DNA from: Rhizobium sp. NXC24
GTDB lineage: Bacteria > Pseudomonadota > Alphaproteobacteria > Rhizobiales > Rhizobiaceae
Length of the DNA: 64,000 nt
Direction of reading: 5' to 3'
Assembly: GCF_002944315.1 (NCBI RefSeq)
Contig: NZ_CP024313.1
Location: 372,001-436,000, forward strand
Shown: positions 37,700 to 47,374 of the stretch, in pieces
Numbering within the stretch: position 1 is the stretch's first letter
How the letters are laid out: each line of letters opens with the position of its first letter
The notes under the pieces: model-generated
Seen by the model: only the letters and a program-made list of their open reading frames with translations
The model's database searches: none
Told to the model about the DNA's origin: nothing
Translations under genes and position numbers: made by a program

Positions 37700-37733
37700 G
37701 ACCGGCACCGTTCCAGCCCCGGCGGTGCCGGTC
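37700..37733 (+). repeat. 11-bp perfect stem-loop before the RhiA-like gene
   Basis: GACCGGCACCG (37700-37710) pairs with CGGTGCCGGTC (37723-37733), loop 12 nt. It ends 43 bp before the RhiA-like start codon and lacks a T-run. It may be a 5'-leader stem that stabilises or controls the mRNA. Confidence 0.6.
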
Positions 37734-37776
37734 ACACTCTTAGAACCGGGCAGTACTCACACGAAAGGAAGTAAAG

Positions 37777-38385
37777 ATGACGAAATATTCCCTGACCTGC
37801 ATCAATAACTCGCAGCTTCATGGAAGCTTCGCAGTGTTCCAGAAAGCCCCGCCGAGTACGATTCCTGGCGACGTGTTTTCGCTCGCCTGGTTCGCCCGTG
37901 CGACCGCACCAGGAAGTCGAGTAGCGTTTACATGGGGCATCGACTACAGCTTCGTCTGGTCGGAGACCGGCCTGCTGCAGCCTGGCATCAATTTTTCCGC
38001 TACGCAGACCGTGCCTGCCGATCCGGATCGCCAGAACCTGATCCAACTGACAAAGGATCAGTATAGTGCGACAACCTTTGGCAAGCAAAGCGGCGGCGGC
38101 GCTCTCGGTTCGCTCACCATCCAGCAGTTGTCCAATGTGGAGCCCGACAAAACGTCCGTCGGTATCGGGATGTCGGGCTCGGGTACCTTTGCCGTCCAGG
38201 CGGCTCCAAACATGACGGCCGTCTTTACCCCACACCCGAATTACTGGATTGTGTTCGGTAATTATGAGACGGGCGATGTGATGGACATCCAAGATGTGAC
38301 CAACGCTGTCGAGGTCACCTATGGTGGCGCGCTCACGTCCCGCACGGCGGTGCTCGACATCGAAAATCTGATCAGGATTTCGTGA
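37777..38385 (+). CDS. RhiA-like protein
   Basis: 202 residues, ATG 6 nt after AAAGGAAG. The sequence YSLTCINNSQLHGSFAVFQK, then SLAWFARATAPGSRVAFTW, DYSFVWSETGLLQPGINF, SVGIGMSGSGTFAVQAAPNM and FTPHPNYWIVFGNYETGDVM matches my memory of RhiA, the abundant rhizosphere-expressed protein of Rhizobium leguminosarum made under quorum-sensing control. Its function is unknown. No rhiB, rhiC or rhiR gene is adjacent, so this is a stand-alone copy. No signal peptide is seen. Confidence 0.7.
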   Translation: MTKYSLTCINNSQLHGSFAVFQKAPPSTIPGDVFSLAWFARATAPGSRVAFTWGIDYSFVWSETGLLQPGINFSATQTVPADPDRQNLIQLTKDQYSATTFGKQSGGGALGSLTIQQLSNVEPDKTSVGIGMSGSGTFAVQAAPNMTAVFTPHPNYWIVFGNYETGDVMDIQDVTNAVEVTYGGALTSRTAVLDIENLIRIS

Positions 38386-38672
38386 TCATGGACCGACGGC
38401 GGCAGATAAGCCGCCGTCACCCCGGGTCGGCCGCAACTCCGGCCTGGAGCACGGCCCTCGAACCGCAACGGGTTGAGAGCACCCCTTCCCTCACACCAGC
38501 CACATCGACCCGGGCCCACCAGTTCTGGAGGCGACCAGCATTTGTCTCTCACAACAGCTCAAAAGGCGAAGGGCGGGGCTCCGCTACAACGCCTACCGAT
38601 CCGGCAGAACGCACCGGTCTTGCGTCTTCGTTAAAAGCGGAGCGTTTGCCAATTATCGTGAAAGGAACCGTT

Positions 38673-39212
38673 ATGAACAGCAACAATCAACGCCGCGACG
38701 TCATCGCAATCATGTTTGCAATTCTGGCAGTCCTCGCTGTAGGAAGTCCCGCCAGCGCCTATTCCGTCTATCGCGGAGTGGTGGCCAATCCGCTCCGCCA
38801 TGTAATCTGGGACGAAAAGAATTTTGGAGTGAGTGGCGCTACTCCAAACTTGTCTTTCTTCCATAATGCAGATGACGCGGCCGCAAGAGCCGCACTGTCT
38901 ACCTTCCAGTGCATCGTCAAGATCGATCTAGGCAACATCGTCCCACCGCCGGCATCAGGTCACCACTCTCTCATCGGAAATGCGGGTGTGGCGGTCGGTG
39001 CCTTCACCGTCGATCAACCCCGCGCCTTTCCCTGGCAGATCGATTTCGACAACAACCCAGCCGGTCACTGGAGCATTGCAAGAGGCGCAATTTCAAACGG
39101 CAATAACAACGCAGCTTCAAGGGTGGCCGCGGCCGGTATGGCTAATCTTGTCTTCGTCAACAATCCGAATATTGCCGTCATCAATGGGAACACAATTGGT
39201 TGTTCCCGGTAG
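38673..39212 (+). CDS. Secreted hypothetical protein
   Basis: 179 residues from the ATG at 38673, 6 nt after AAAGGA. A clear signal peptide covers residues 1-29 (IAIMFAILAVLAVGSPASA). The mature part has two cysteines, at CIVKIDLGN and the final NTIGCSR, probably a disulfide, and otherwise strand-rich sequence (NNPAGHWSIARGAISNGNNN). I recognise no family. It follows the RhiA-like gene by 287 bp on the same strand and could share its regulation. Confidence 0.65.
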   Translation: MNSNNQRRDVIAIMFAILAVLAVGSPASAYSVYRGVVANPLRHVIWDEKNFGVSGATPNLSFFHNADDAAARAALSTFQCIVKIDLGNIVPPPASGHHSLIGNAGVAVGAFTVDQPRAFPWQIDFDNNPAGHWSIARGAISNGNNNAASRVAAAGMANLVFVNNPNIAVINGNTIGCSR

Positions 39213-39298
39213 TTCGACCATAGGATGACCTTGGCCAGTCAATGAAGTGCCTCTGCTGCCGGATGCGCCCCGGCAGCATCTATCTCGATCTTAGACCA

Positions 39299-40648
39299 TC
39301 ATTTTTTGCGCCCTTCGAGCGGCGGTCCGACGATCATGACGGCGGGGTCGGCGGAGAGAAGCCGCCTCGCGGCGGAGCGGACGTCGTCACGGGTTACTGC
39401 CTGGATCAGCTGTTCCCGCCGCTCAATATAGTCGATTCCGAGATCTTCCAACTGGATCTCGACCAGAGTGGCGGTAATTGCTCTCGATGAGTTGAGGTTG
39501 TTAATCGCAAAACTGCCGATCGTATTTTTCTTTGCAGTTTCGAGTTCGTTTTCGCTGACCCCGTCCTTTGCCATCTGGCTCACTTCGGCTTGAATGAGGG
39601 AAAGCGTTTCTGCCGCCCGATCCGGGCGGGTCCTGGTGTCGATTGCGAGCGCCGCGGAATGGGCATTTGTCACGAGAGTAGATCCGATACCGTAGGCGAA
39701 CCCTCGCTTCTCGCGCACTTCGTTCCAGAGCCTGGACGTGAACGCCCCACCCCCCAAGGTTTGGTTCATAAGATAGGCCGCGAAGAACTGCGGATCCTGG
39801 CGGCTGATCCCCGGGTAGGCTAGGCGTAGCTGGACCTGAGGCAAGTCAAAGGCAATGCGAATTTCCTGCCCCAGCTTTGGTTCGGTTTCGATAACTGGCG
39901 TTAGGTGCGGTTCGGCCGGCAACTCGCCGAATATTTGATCCAGATCGCGCTTGAGTGCGCCTGCATCGATTGCTCCCGCCACGGCGATGACAAGGTTACC
40001 GCGGGCGAAAAGCCGCTTATGAAATGCCTTCAGATCTGAGATCTGGACAGCGGCCAAGGATTGCTCGGTGCCCTCTTCCCGCTTCGAATAGGGATGATCA
40101 CCGTAGATCGCCTTTGCCCATGCGACCTGTGCCGCCATGTCTGGATCTTTGGCTTCCGCCAAGATACCGGAGACGATCTGAGCGCGGATGCGATCTACGG
40201 GCACTTGATCGAAGCGCGGCTGTTCGATGGCTAGTCGAAGAAGATCGAACGCACTATCCTTTTTTTCGACAAGCGCACGCATGGAGCCATAGACTGTATC
40301 GCGGCTGGCGCTGAATCGCATCTCAGCGCCAGCGTCGTCAAGCCGTTCCTGAAATGTATCGCTGTCAAGGTCGCCGGCCCCCTCGTCGAACAACCCGGTC
40401 ATGAGATTGACGAGGCCTTCCTTGCCAGGAGGGTCTTGGGTGCTGCCACCTCCTCGGAACGCGAAACGGATGGTGACAATCGGAACTGTGTAATCTTCCA
40501 CGAGCCACGCTTTGATTCCACTCGCTGTCCTGACCTCCTGGATGACCATGGCCGCACGCGCAGGCGTCGCCGCAGCAATGCCTAGCAATACAAGCACGAA
40601 CAATAGCGGCTTGACTGCTCCGAGCGGTAGTCCGTTGAATGTCACCAT
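39299..40648 (-). CDS. M16 peptidase-like protein lacking the zinc site
   Basis: 449 residues from the ATG at 40648. A signal peptide (residues 1-31, ending AARA or similar) precedes an M16 fold. Where active M16 members have HxxEH, this one has [18 protein letters not shown], with no such motif, so it cannot bind zinc there. The C-terminal M16 domain is present ([35 protein letters not shown]). Such inactive partners pair with an active M16 protein, here the gene 7 bp upstream. Confidence 0.9.
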   Translation of the reverse strand: MVTFNGLPLGAVKPLLFVLVLLGIAAATPARAAMVIQEVRTASGIKAWLVEDYTVPIVTIRFAFRGGGSTQDPPGKEGLVNLMTGLFDEGAGDLDSDTFQERLDDAGAEMRFSASRDTVYGSMRALVEKKDSAFDLLRLAIEQPRFDQVPVDRIRAQIVSGILAEAKDPDMAAQVAWAKAIYGDHPYSKREEGTEQSLAAVQISDLKAFHKRLFARGNLVIAVAGAIDAGALKRDLDQIFGELPAEPHLTPVIETEPKLGQEIRIAFDLPQVQLRLAYPGISRQDPQFFAAYLMNQTLGGGAFTSRLWNEVREKRGFAYGIGSTLVTNAHSAALAIDTRTRPDRAAETLSLIQAEVSQMAKDGVSENELETAKKNTIGSFAINNLNSSRAITATLVEIQLEDLGIDYIERREQLIQAVTRDDVRSAARRLLSADPAVMIVGPPLEGRKK

Positions 40649-40655
40649 CGACTCT

Positions 40656-42041
40656 TTAATCTCCTGAAGAGGTGTTCTCGCGCGGCAGCAGGTATCCCGC
40701 CACTGATCGATCTGAGTTAAGATATTTTTCGGCAACTGCCTGCACCTGCGTCGTCGTTACCGCGCGCACTCTCTCCTGCCATTCCTGCACGTCCTTGACA
40801 GTACCGCCGGTCGCAACGGCAGCCCCGTAGATGATGGCCATTGTCGAGGGGTTGTCGCGTGCGAAGATCATCGAGCGCACAAGGCGATTTTTGGCCCTCG
40901 CAAGTTCCACATCCGAAACGCCGGCTCGTATGATTTTCCGAACTTCGGCGTCCATGGCGTCTTTCACGGCCTCGATCTTCCCCTTGCCTCGCGACGAGCC
41001 GTAAATTGTGAAACTGGATGGATCGAGCGATGTTCCCTGGAAATGGGCGCCGGCCGAGGAGGCTATTCCTTGTTTCACCACTAATTCTTGATAGGCCCGG
41101 CTGCGCATTCCTCCGCCTAGGACTTCTGCAAGAAGATCAAGGGCCTCCGCTTCGCCCGGCTTGGCCGTCCTGTAAGACGGCGCCACCCAGGACTCTTCGA
41201 AGCTCGGCACAGTCACCCTAGAGTCGGTGAGCACGACTGTCCGCTTGGTGTTTTGCTCCGGTTCTTGCGGCCTAATGCGCAAAGGAAGATCCGAGCCGCG
41301 CGGTACAGCCCCGTATGTTTCCTCCGCCATCTTGCGCACAGTCGTAGCGCTCACGTCGCCTGCCACGACCAACACTGCGTTATTCGGCGTATAGTAACGA
41401 TCGTAGAACCCTACTGCGTCTGCGCGATTGAGCCCTTCCATCTCGTGCATCCAGCCGATTACCGGTCGGCCGTAAGGGTGGTTCTGATAGAGGGTCGCTT
41501 GCATCTCCTCCTCGAGAAGTTCCTCGGGGTCGGCTTCGACGCGGGAGCGCCGCTCCTCGAGTATGACATCGCGCTCGGGCGCAATCACCGCATCGGTGAG
41601 TACGAGATTGCGCATCCGGTCTGCTTCGAATTCCATCATCGTTTCGAGCGCCGCTGGCGTGACAGTTTGAAAATAGCCGGTGTAGTCGGACCAAGTGAAG
41701 GCGTTCTCCTCACCGCCGATCTCCGCCACCTGTGTATCGAATGTGCCGGCCGAGTGCTTTTTCGTACCCTTGAACATCAGATGCTCCAGGAAATGAGCGA
41801 TGCCGGAGTTGCCGGGTGGCTCGTCGGCACTTCCGGCCTTGTAAAGGACCATATGCGTGACGATCGGCACGCGGTGATCGGGTATGACGACCACTTCCAA
41901 GCCATTGTTCAGCAAGAAGTCGCTGATATCGGATTGGCCCAGCGGAGCCCCGACCGCCGCTTCCCAGGTTGTCAGGCTCTGCAACGCAGCCAAGCTTAGG
42001 GCAAATGCACGAATACACGACTCCATCCTAGTACGAGTCAT
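40656..42041 (-). CDS. M16 family zinc metallopeptidase (active partner)
   Basis: 461 residues from the ATG at 42041, with AGGGA about 7 nt upstream; an ATG at 42026 is possible. A signal peptide covers about residues 1-30. The inverted zinc motif [10 protein letters not shown] is near residue 75 and the third ligand Glu follows in [16 protein letters not shown], as in pitrilysin/processing-peptidase-type enzymes. The C-terminal domain has [19 protein letters not shown]. It likely works in the periplasm as a heterodimer with the inactive M16 protein encoded 7 bp downstream. Confidence 0.92.
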   Translation of the reverse strand: MTRTRMESCIRAFALSLAALQSLTTWEAAVGAPLGQSDISDFLLNNGLEVVVIPDHRVPIVTHMVLYKAGSADEPPGNSGIAHFLEHLMFKGTKKHSAGTFDTQVAEIGGEENAFTWSDYTGYFQTVTPAALETMMEFEADRMRNLVLTDAVIAPERDVILEERRSRVEADPEELLEEEMQATLYQNHPYGRPVIGWMHEMEGLNRADAVGFYDRYYTPNNAVLVVAGDVSATTVRKMAEETYGAVPRGSDLPLRIRPQEPEQNTKRTVVLTDSRVTVPSFEESWVAPSYRTAKPGEAEALDLLAEVLGGGMRSRAYQELVVKQGIASSAGAHFQGTSLDPSSFTIYGSSRGKGKIEAVKDAMDAEVRKIIRAGVSDVELARAKNRLVRSMIFARDNPSTMAIIYGAAVATGGTVKDVQEWQERVRAVTTTQVQAVAEKYLNSDRSVAGYLLPRENTSSGD

Positions 42042-42531
42042 TGGGCATCCCTGATGTTGCTGCTGGAGAAAGCGTCTTTCTGGAGTTGGAACGCCCTGCG
42101 CTAACAGCCTCGCGAGTGTCTTCCACTGGCATCTAGATATCTCCGCGTGATTTGTACCCATCAGCAGAGGATCTGAGGCAACATGCGTGCCGGACGAAAA
42201 TTCCTTTTTGATTTTAATAAAATAGGTCTAACCGAACCGGCTGATGTGTTCAGCATTGTCTGATATCGGACAAGGCGAAGTGCCATTACCGACTGTGTTG
42301 TCGGCATTTCCTAAGTCTTCACCAACTTAGCTTGGCGATGGATGTAGGTGGTGAGCCCGGTACCTTAAAACACCTGTTGAAATAGAAGGCATTGGACCGC
42401 TTAGTCGGGATGATGTTTGAGCGTCACACAGCACAGATGATAACGGCGGTGGGAAATGCGGGCGTGTTTTCGAATTGGGGTTTTCATCTCCATCGATTGC
42501 GTGCGGCACGCCGATCCTAGCTAAACGAGGC
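42042..42531. other. Intergenic stretch upstream of the M16 pair
   Basis: About 490 bp without a gene, ending at the IS target duplication. It contains the M16 promoter region and the palindrome at 42256-42273. Confidence 0.4.
42256..42273. promoter_or_regulatory. 18-bp near-perfect palindrome
   Basis: TTGTCTGATATCGGACAA is symmetric about the GATATC centre with one mismatched pair. It is about 215 bp upstream of the M16 start. A regulator site is possible; no regulator gene is adjacent. Confidence 0.35.
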
Positions 42532-42539
42532 GTTTGGCT
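42532..42539. repeat. Target-site duplication, left
   Basis: GTTTGGCT directly before the IS left end; the identical 8 bp lie directly after the right end at 45138-45145. Confidence 0.85.
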
Positions 42540-42544
42540 TGCCG

Positions 42545-42612
42545 ATTCCGATGAAGCCGCCCCTTTGTTCCGAGATAATTGCGCCCCTTGATTCCGGGAT
42601 GATCTCGCCCCC
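42545..42612. repeat. IS21 left-end repeats (3 copies)
   Basis: Three units: ATTCCGATGAAGCCGCCCC, TTCCGAGATAATTGCGCCCC and ATTCCGGGATGATCTCGCCC. They are the transposase-binding subterminal repeats. Confidence 0.75.
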
Positions 42613-42665
42613 TTTTTAGTGGGGTCTGCAGGCGATGATTGTTGTCAGTTCATTTAGGCAGGGTG

Positions 42666-43403
42666 TCAAGCTTTTCGGGGCAGGTTTCGGCGTAGGCTAT
42701 CGCCGCTCAATTCGATGCGATGAGCGTTGTGAACGAGGCGATCCAGTATGGCATCGGCATAAGTCGGGTCTCCTATGACGCCATGCCATGCCGATACGGG
42801 AAGTTGGCTGGTGATGATGGTTGATCGGCGGCCGTAGCGATCTTCGAGGATTTCGAGGAGGTCGTGCCGGGCTTGTTCGTTGAGCGGTTCGAGGCCCCAG
42901 TCATCTAGGATCAGGACTTGAACATGGCCCAAAGTCCGCTGCAGCCGGGCATACCTGCCATCGCCCCGAGCGAGCGCAAGCTGGGCAAATAGCCTTGGGA
43001 CACGCTGATAGAGAACGGAGCGATCGTCTCGGCAAGCCTTGTGGCCGAGAGCGCAGGCTAACCAGCTCTTTCCGACGCCCGAGGGTCCGCAAATGGCCAG
43101 ATTATCATGAGCATTGATCCAGTCGCCGCCGAGCAGCTTCATGAAGAGCGCGCGATCAAGGCCGCGCTCGCTGCGATAGTCGACATCTTCCGGGGTGGCC
43201 TGGTGGCGAAGCTTGGCAAACCTGAGGCGTGCGGCAAGCTTACGATCGTAGCGGGAACTCCACTCCCGTTCGAGCAGCAGTCCTAGCCACTCGGCGTGCG
43301 AGAGATGTTCGGCTTCGCCGTTGGTGACGAGCTCCCCGAAGGCCTTTGCCATGCCGGCCAGGCCCATGGAATTGAGTTTATCGAGTGTTGGATGCGCAAG
43401 CAT
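42666..43403 (-). CDS. istB: IS21 helper ATPase IstB
   Basis: 245 residues, full length. AAA+ Walker A GPSGVGKSWLACALGHKAC, Walker B LILDDWGLEPLN, then an arginine-rich RYGRRSTIITSQL. IstB assembles on target DNA and stimulates the transposase. Its start is 12 bp after the istA stop on the same strand. Confidence 0.93.
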   Translation of the reverse strand: MLAHPTLDKLNSMGLAGMAKAFGELVTNGEAEHLSHAEWLGLLLEREWSSRYDRKLAARLRFAKLRHQATPEDVDYRSERGLDRALFMKLLGGDWINAHDNLAICGPSGVGKSWLACALGHKACRDDRSVLYQRVPRLFAQLALARGDGRYARLQRTLGHVQVLILDDWGLEPLNEQARHDLLEILEDRYGRRSTIITSQLPVSAWHGVIGDPTYADAILDRLVHNAHRIELSGDSLRRNLPRKA

Positions 43404-43415
43404 TCTTCGTTCTCC

Positions 43416-44966
43416 TTAGTGGTAATAGCGAGGTCCGCGGATGTTTTCGTGATGGATCGGTTCATGCGAAGCCGGTCCATTGGTGGAAGCCGTTCGATCT
43501 AGATGATTGTCGAGGATGGAGCGCACCGAACCGTAGGTCCGGGCCCCGATCTCCAGTGCACGGCTGCAAGCAGCGTTCACTCTGTCGCGGCCAAAGCTTT
43601 TGTTCAGGCGGATAATTCCCATGCAGGCTCGAAAGCCCTGCTCCGGGTGCGGCCTGTCGGCGAGGATCTTCTCGCACAGCAACGCCACCTCCGGCCCGAT
43701 GGAAGAGGCCTCGCGTTGAATGCGTTCGATCGTCCAGTCGGCAAAGCGGCGATGGGCTGAGGGCATGTGATCGGGAATCGTCGTGTGTTTGCCATTGCCG
43801 CTGGAGCGACGATGGGCGGCTATTCGCTCGCCTTTGTGGAAGATCTCGATCGTATTGGCGGTGATGCGCGCCTCGACCTGCTCGCGAGCGAAGCGATAGG
43901 GAACGGAGTAATAGTGCCGCTCGATCTCGACGTGGTAATCCAGCCCGGCACGCCGGATACGCCATTCCGCAAAGACATAGCGTTCCACAGGCAATGGCCT
44001 TAAAGCGGGCCGGTCGAGCTCTTCGAACAATTGGCGGCGCGTGACGCCAACCCGGCGCAGGACACGCCTGTCGTTCAAATCATATAGCAAGTCGGCAATC
44101 GCCGCATTGACCTCGGCCAGGCTGTGGAAGGTGCGGTGGCGAAGGCGGCCCAGCAGCCAGCGCTCGACGATACGAACCGCAGCCTCTACTTTCGCCTTGT
44201 CGCGAGGACGGCGTGGCCGCGTCGGCAGGATGGCGCTGCCATAATGCGCTGCCATCGCACAATACGTCCGGTTGACTTGGGGATCGAAGTGGCACGCCTT
44301 GATGATCGCCACCTTGGCATTGTCGGGCACCAGCAAGGCTGGCGCACCGCCGAAGGACTCCAGCGCCTGGATATGGCATTCAATCCAGTCGGGAAGCGTC
44401 TCGCTCCAGCGCGCCTGCGCGAACGATAGGCTCGACGCTCCCAGAACTGCCACGAACAAGTGTGCTTGCCGTGTTTTGCCCGATAGCCGATCAACGACAA
44501 CCGTCACCGTGTCGCCGGCATAATCGACGAACAACTTGTCGCCCGCCATATGATCCTGCCGCATCGTCACCGGCAGCTTCAGTGCCCAACCCCGATAAAG
44601 GTCACAGTAGCGACTGTAACGATATCCCTCGGGATGAAGACCGATGTATTCGTCCCACAGGATCTGCAGCGTCATATGCTTGCGCTTGAGCTCGCGATGG
44701 ACCTGCGCCCAATCCGGCTCCGGAGCGCGACGGTGCCCAATCTTCGTTCCAGCCGCCTTGTAAAGCGTTGCCTCCAGGACTGTATCGTTGACGTCGTCGC
44801 CCAGAGGCCACGAAAGCCCGGCAACTGCCGCACGCCGAAGCGTCTCACGTACTGTCGAGGGCGCAGTCCCAACCCTCACCGCAATCGACTTGTGCCCAAG
44901 TCCTTGCTCAAAGCGATATCTCAATATCTCGCGGACACGCCGCATCTCCAATCTCTCCGCAGGCAT
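43416..44966 (-). CDS. istA: IS21 transposase IstA
   Basis: 516 residues, full length. N-terminal HTH (LGHKSIAVRVGTAPSTVRET), then the DDE catalytic core: Asp in KLFVDYAGDTVTV, Asp in ALLVPDNAKVAII, and Glu in RDKAKVEAAVRIVERW. The C-terminal beta domain (YYSVPYRFAREQVEARI) is present. No frameshift or stop was found, so the element looks able to move. Confidence 0.93.
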   Translation of the reverse strand: MPAERLEMRRVREILRYRFEQGLGHKSIAVRVGTAPSTVRETLRRAAVAGLSWPLGDDVNDTVLEATLYKAAGTKIGHRRAPEPDWAQVHRELKRKHMTLQILWDEYIGLHPEGYRYSRYCDLYRGWALKLPVTMRQDHMAGDKLFVDYAGDTVTVVVDRLSGKTRQAHLFVAVLGASSLSFAQARWSETLPDWIECHIQALESFGGAPALLVPDNAKVAIIKACHFDPQVNRTYCAMAAHYGSAILPTRPRRPRDKAKVEAAVRIVERWLLGRLRHRTFHSLAEVNAAIADLLYDLNDRRVLRRVGVTRRQLFEELDRPALRPLPVERYVFAEWRIRRAGLDYHVEIERHYYSVPYRFAREQVEARITANTIEIFHKGERIAAHRRSSGNGKHTTIPDHMPSAHRRFADWTIERIQREASSIGPEVALLCEKILADRPHPEQGFRACMGIIRLNKSFGRDRVNAACSRALEIGARTYGSVRSILDNHLDRTASTNGPASHEPIHHENIRGPRYYH

Positions 44967-45043
44967 CCCGTTCCTTCCTCGTCAACGTCGAAGGAAGAAA
45001 CTTCACACCTGCAGACCCACCCTTGCCAGACGCCTCCAAGGGG

Positions 45044-45137
45044 GCGGCATCATCTCGGAACAAGGGGGCGACTATTTCTCGGAATTGGGGGGCGACATCA
45101 TTTCGGAATCAGGGGGCGGATTGCCTCGGAATTTGCA
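45044..45137. repeat. IS21 right-end repeats (4 copies)
   Basis: Four units of the GGGGGCG...TCGGAA type, inverted relative to the left-end copies, at about 23-26 bp spacing. Confidence 0.75.
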
Positions 45138-45145
45138 GTTTGGCT
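45138..45145. repeat. Target-site duplication, right
   Basis: GTTTGGCT, identical to 42532-42539. Confidence 0.85.
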
Positions 45146-45673
45146 CGACTGTTTGTTTGCACACGTTGCCGGCAATCATCAAGCTTACTCTCAGTCTTGC
45201 TTTCGCCCGGGAGATTTCTGCTTCGGCACGAATAATGCTTGGCTCATCCGGAAACCCGCGTGAACGGAGAAAGATCTATGAGCCGCGCCAGTTCATCCGC
45301 AGCTTTCCTTATTACGGCTTCGGCCCCGCCTTTTGCATTCTACGCAATCCATGTGGAAGATTTTTCAAGTACTGGCGCGACTTGGAGCCCTTGGCAAAAT
45401 GAGCATGGATCCAGGTGAGTATGAACATTGGCTTCGTCCTGCGATGACGAGTTCGAATGCGGAGGCGAATTTCCACCATCAGTCCAAACGAACCCGCGCT
45501 GTTATCCGTGACGTAGATCAGTGTGATCCGAACAATCAATTTTTCCAATCAGTCGCCTGCCGTTATCAAGCGTAGAAAAACGAAGCTGTAAGTTAGGGAG
45601 CGTCGCCATCGAAGCGCCGAGTGTCACGTTTCCCCTAAGACAGTGATCATGTAATTCAATTGTAGGTAATGTG
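45146..45673. other. Intergenic stretch upstream of efflux gene
   Basis: About 530 bp. A 46-codon forward frame at 45278-45418 has GGAG 8 nt before its ATG (opening MSRASSSAAFLITASAPPF) but no recognised family. The IS insertion lies about 130 bp upstream of it. Confidence 0.35.
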
Positions 45674-47161
45674 ATGGTATCCATTCGTACTGCCGCCCCC
45701 GCCCTGCTTCTTCTTCTGGCAGGTTGCGTCAGCGGCCCCGATCATAAGCCACCGGAAATGCCACTCGCGGCCAAGTTCTCGGAGGGCGGTACGAAGATCA
45801 ACGGCGACGTCTCGAGTTCACAATGGTGGACCGCCTTCGGCGATAGGAAGCTGAACGGCTTGGTTGAGCAAGGACTTGCAGAAAACCTCAATATCCAGCA
45901 GGCGCTGGAGCGCATCAATCAGGCGCAGGCGCAGGTCGTCTCCGCCGCCGCCGGCGGAATGCCGAGCCTCCTCCTGTTAGGCGGTAATACGACCAGCGGC
46001 GAAAAGGGAAGCCAGCGCAACAAGAGGGAAACGGAAAACACCACCAGCGGCGATGTCACGGCTTCGTGGCTGCTCGACCTGTGGGGCCAATACCGTCGCG
46101 CCAAGGAAAGCGCCAACGCATCGCTGGATGCAGCCTATTCCAACGTCGACGTGGCTCGCCTGACCTATCTAGAGGATCTGGCAAACAGCTACGTCAACGT
46201 CCGCTACTATCAGGCCCGCGTCGCGATCGCACGGGATAACTTGAAGTCTCGCCGCGAAACGCTCGAACTCACCAAGTTCCAGCTTGATGCCGGCGCCGTT
46301 TCCCGACTCGACGTCGTCCAGGCCGAAGGTCTCGTCAACTCGACACTGTCTGAAATTCCAGGCCTCGAAATCAGCTACCGTCAGGCGGTGCATCATATCG
46401 CGACCCTACTCAACGTACCGTCGCAGACCATTATCGCCCAATTGCACGGTGGCGGCAGCCAGCCGGTATTCCGCGGTCGCGTTGATACGGGCGTCCCGGC
46501 GGATCTCATCCGCAACCGGCCAGACATCCGTAATGCCGAGCGTAACCTTGCCGCTGCGACCGCTCAGATCGGCGTGGCAGAAGCCCAGCTCTATCCGACG
46601 ATCACGCTTAGCGGTTCGATTTCGCCGTCCTACATCCACACGAAGTCCAACAGTGGCAGCCTGACGAAATGGTCGTTCGGCCCAAGCCTGTCGCTGCCGA
46701 TCTTCGACGGCGGCGCATTGCGTGCTAACGTCAAAAACGCCGAGTCCACCAGCCGCGAGCAGTATATCGTCTGGAAGCAGACAGTGCTGTCTGGTGTCGA
46801 ACAGGTCGAAAGCGCCCTGTCGGCCGTCAGACGCGATGATCAGACGGTTGCCGCATTGCGGGCACAGGTGAAGTCCTATCAGCAGGCCCTCGACCTTTCG
46901 ACGGTAAGCTATAAGGACGGCGCCTCTTCGCTGCTCGACGTTCTCGATGCGCAGCGTTCCGTTTCTAACGCGCAGGAAAGCCTCGCTGAGGCCGTTCAGC
47001 AGAGCGCTCTCGACTACATCTCTTTGAACGTCGCGATCGGCGCCGGATATATTCCCGCCGAACAGGCGACCGTTGCTGCAAAGCCGGCCACGGTCGTCAA
47101 GGTCGCTGCGGAGACGGCACGGAACTTACCCGACCAATCGGCCTTGCGTATGGTCGACTGA
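45674..47161 (+). CDS. NodT-family RND efflux outer-membrane lipoprotein
   Basis: 495 residues from the ATG at 45674 (AGG 7 nt upstream; a GTG is the preceding codon). Lipobox LLLLLAGC with the lipidated Cys at residue 18. Two repeated outer-membrane efflux domains follow: LNGLVEQGLAENLNIQQALE with LLDLWGQYRRAKESANASLD, then RPDIRNAERNLAAATAQIGV and SYKDGASSLLDVLDAQRSV. This is the TolC-like channel of tripartite RND pumps. No inner-membrane pump or fusion-protein gene is adjacent, so it must pair with a pump encoded elsewhere. A decayed copy of its 3' end lies at 4566-4857. Confidence 0.92.
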   Translation: MVSIRTAAPALLLLLAGCVSGPDHKPPEMPLAAKFSEGGTKINGDVSSSQWWTAFGDRKLNGLVEQGLAENLNIQQALERINQAQAQVVSAAAGGMPSLLLLGGNTTSGEKGSQRNKRETENTTSGDVTASWLLDLWGQYRRAKESANASLDAAYSNVDVARLTYLEDLANSYVNVRYYQARVAIARDNLKSRRETLELTKFQLDAGAVSRLDVVQAEGLVNSTLSEIPGLEISYRQAVHHIATLLNVPSQTIIAQLHGGGSQPVFRGRVDTGVPADLIRNRPDIRNAERNLAAATAQIGVAEAQLYPTITLSGSISPSYIHTKSNSGSLTKWSFGPSLSLPIFDGGALRANVKNAESTSREQYIVWKQTVLSGVEQVESALSAVRRDDQTVAALRAQVKSYQQALDLSTVSYKDGASSLLDVLDAQRSVSNAQESLAEAVQQSALDYISLNVAIGAGYIPAEQATVAAKPATVVKVAAETARNLPDQSALRMVD

Positions 47162-47374
47162 ATTAGGAAGCTGCAGCCCCTACTGAGCCCCAGTGCATCT
47201 GATGCTTTTCACCGGTCCCTGCGGCGACCAGAATTGACTGCAGGTTCGGCAAAGTGGGTGCGGCGAAGACCGCAAAGCCCAGCGCAGTTGGCCGACGCCG
47301 AACTCGATGAATTCGGGGCTTTCATTGCCCCAATGAGCTGCGGTCCCGACGTCGCGGCGCGATCTTTAGTTTAA
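47162..47374. other. 3' flank of efflux gene, shared with the decayed copy
   Basis: The first ~100 bp (GAATTAGGAAGCTG onward) match the sequence after the decayed copy at 4858-4975. No gene. Confidence 0.5.

Larger units (their letters stand above)
42540..45137 (-). mobile_element. IS21-family insertion sequence, apparently intact
   Basis: 2598 bp flanked by an 8-bp direct duplication (GTTTGGCT). The ends start TGCCGATTCCG and finish CGGAATTTGCA, inverted with respect to each other. Both ends carry several copies of a TTCCGAGAT...CGCCCC unit, as in the multiple terminal repeats of IS21. Inside, istA and istB are complete and in the usual order on the minus strand. The intact genes and perfect duplication suggest a recent insertion, between the M16 pair and the efflux gene. 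It interrupts no recognisable gene. Confidence 0.93.
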
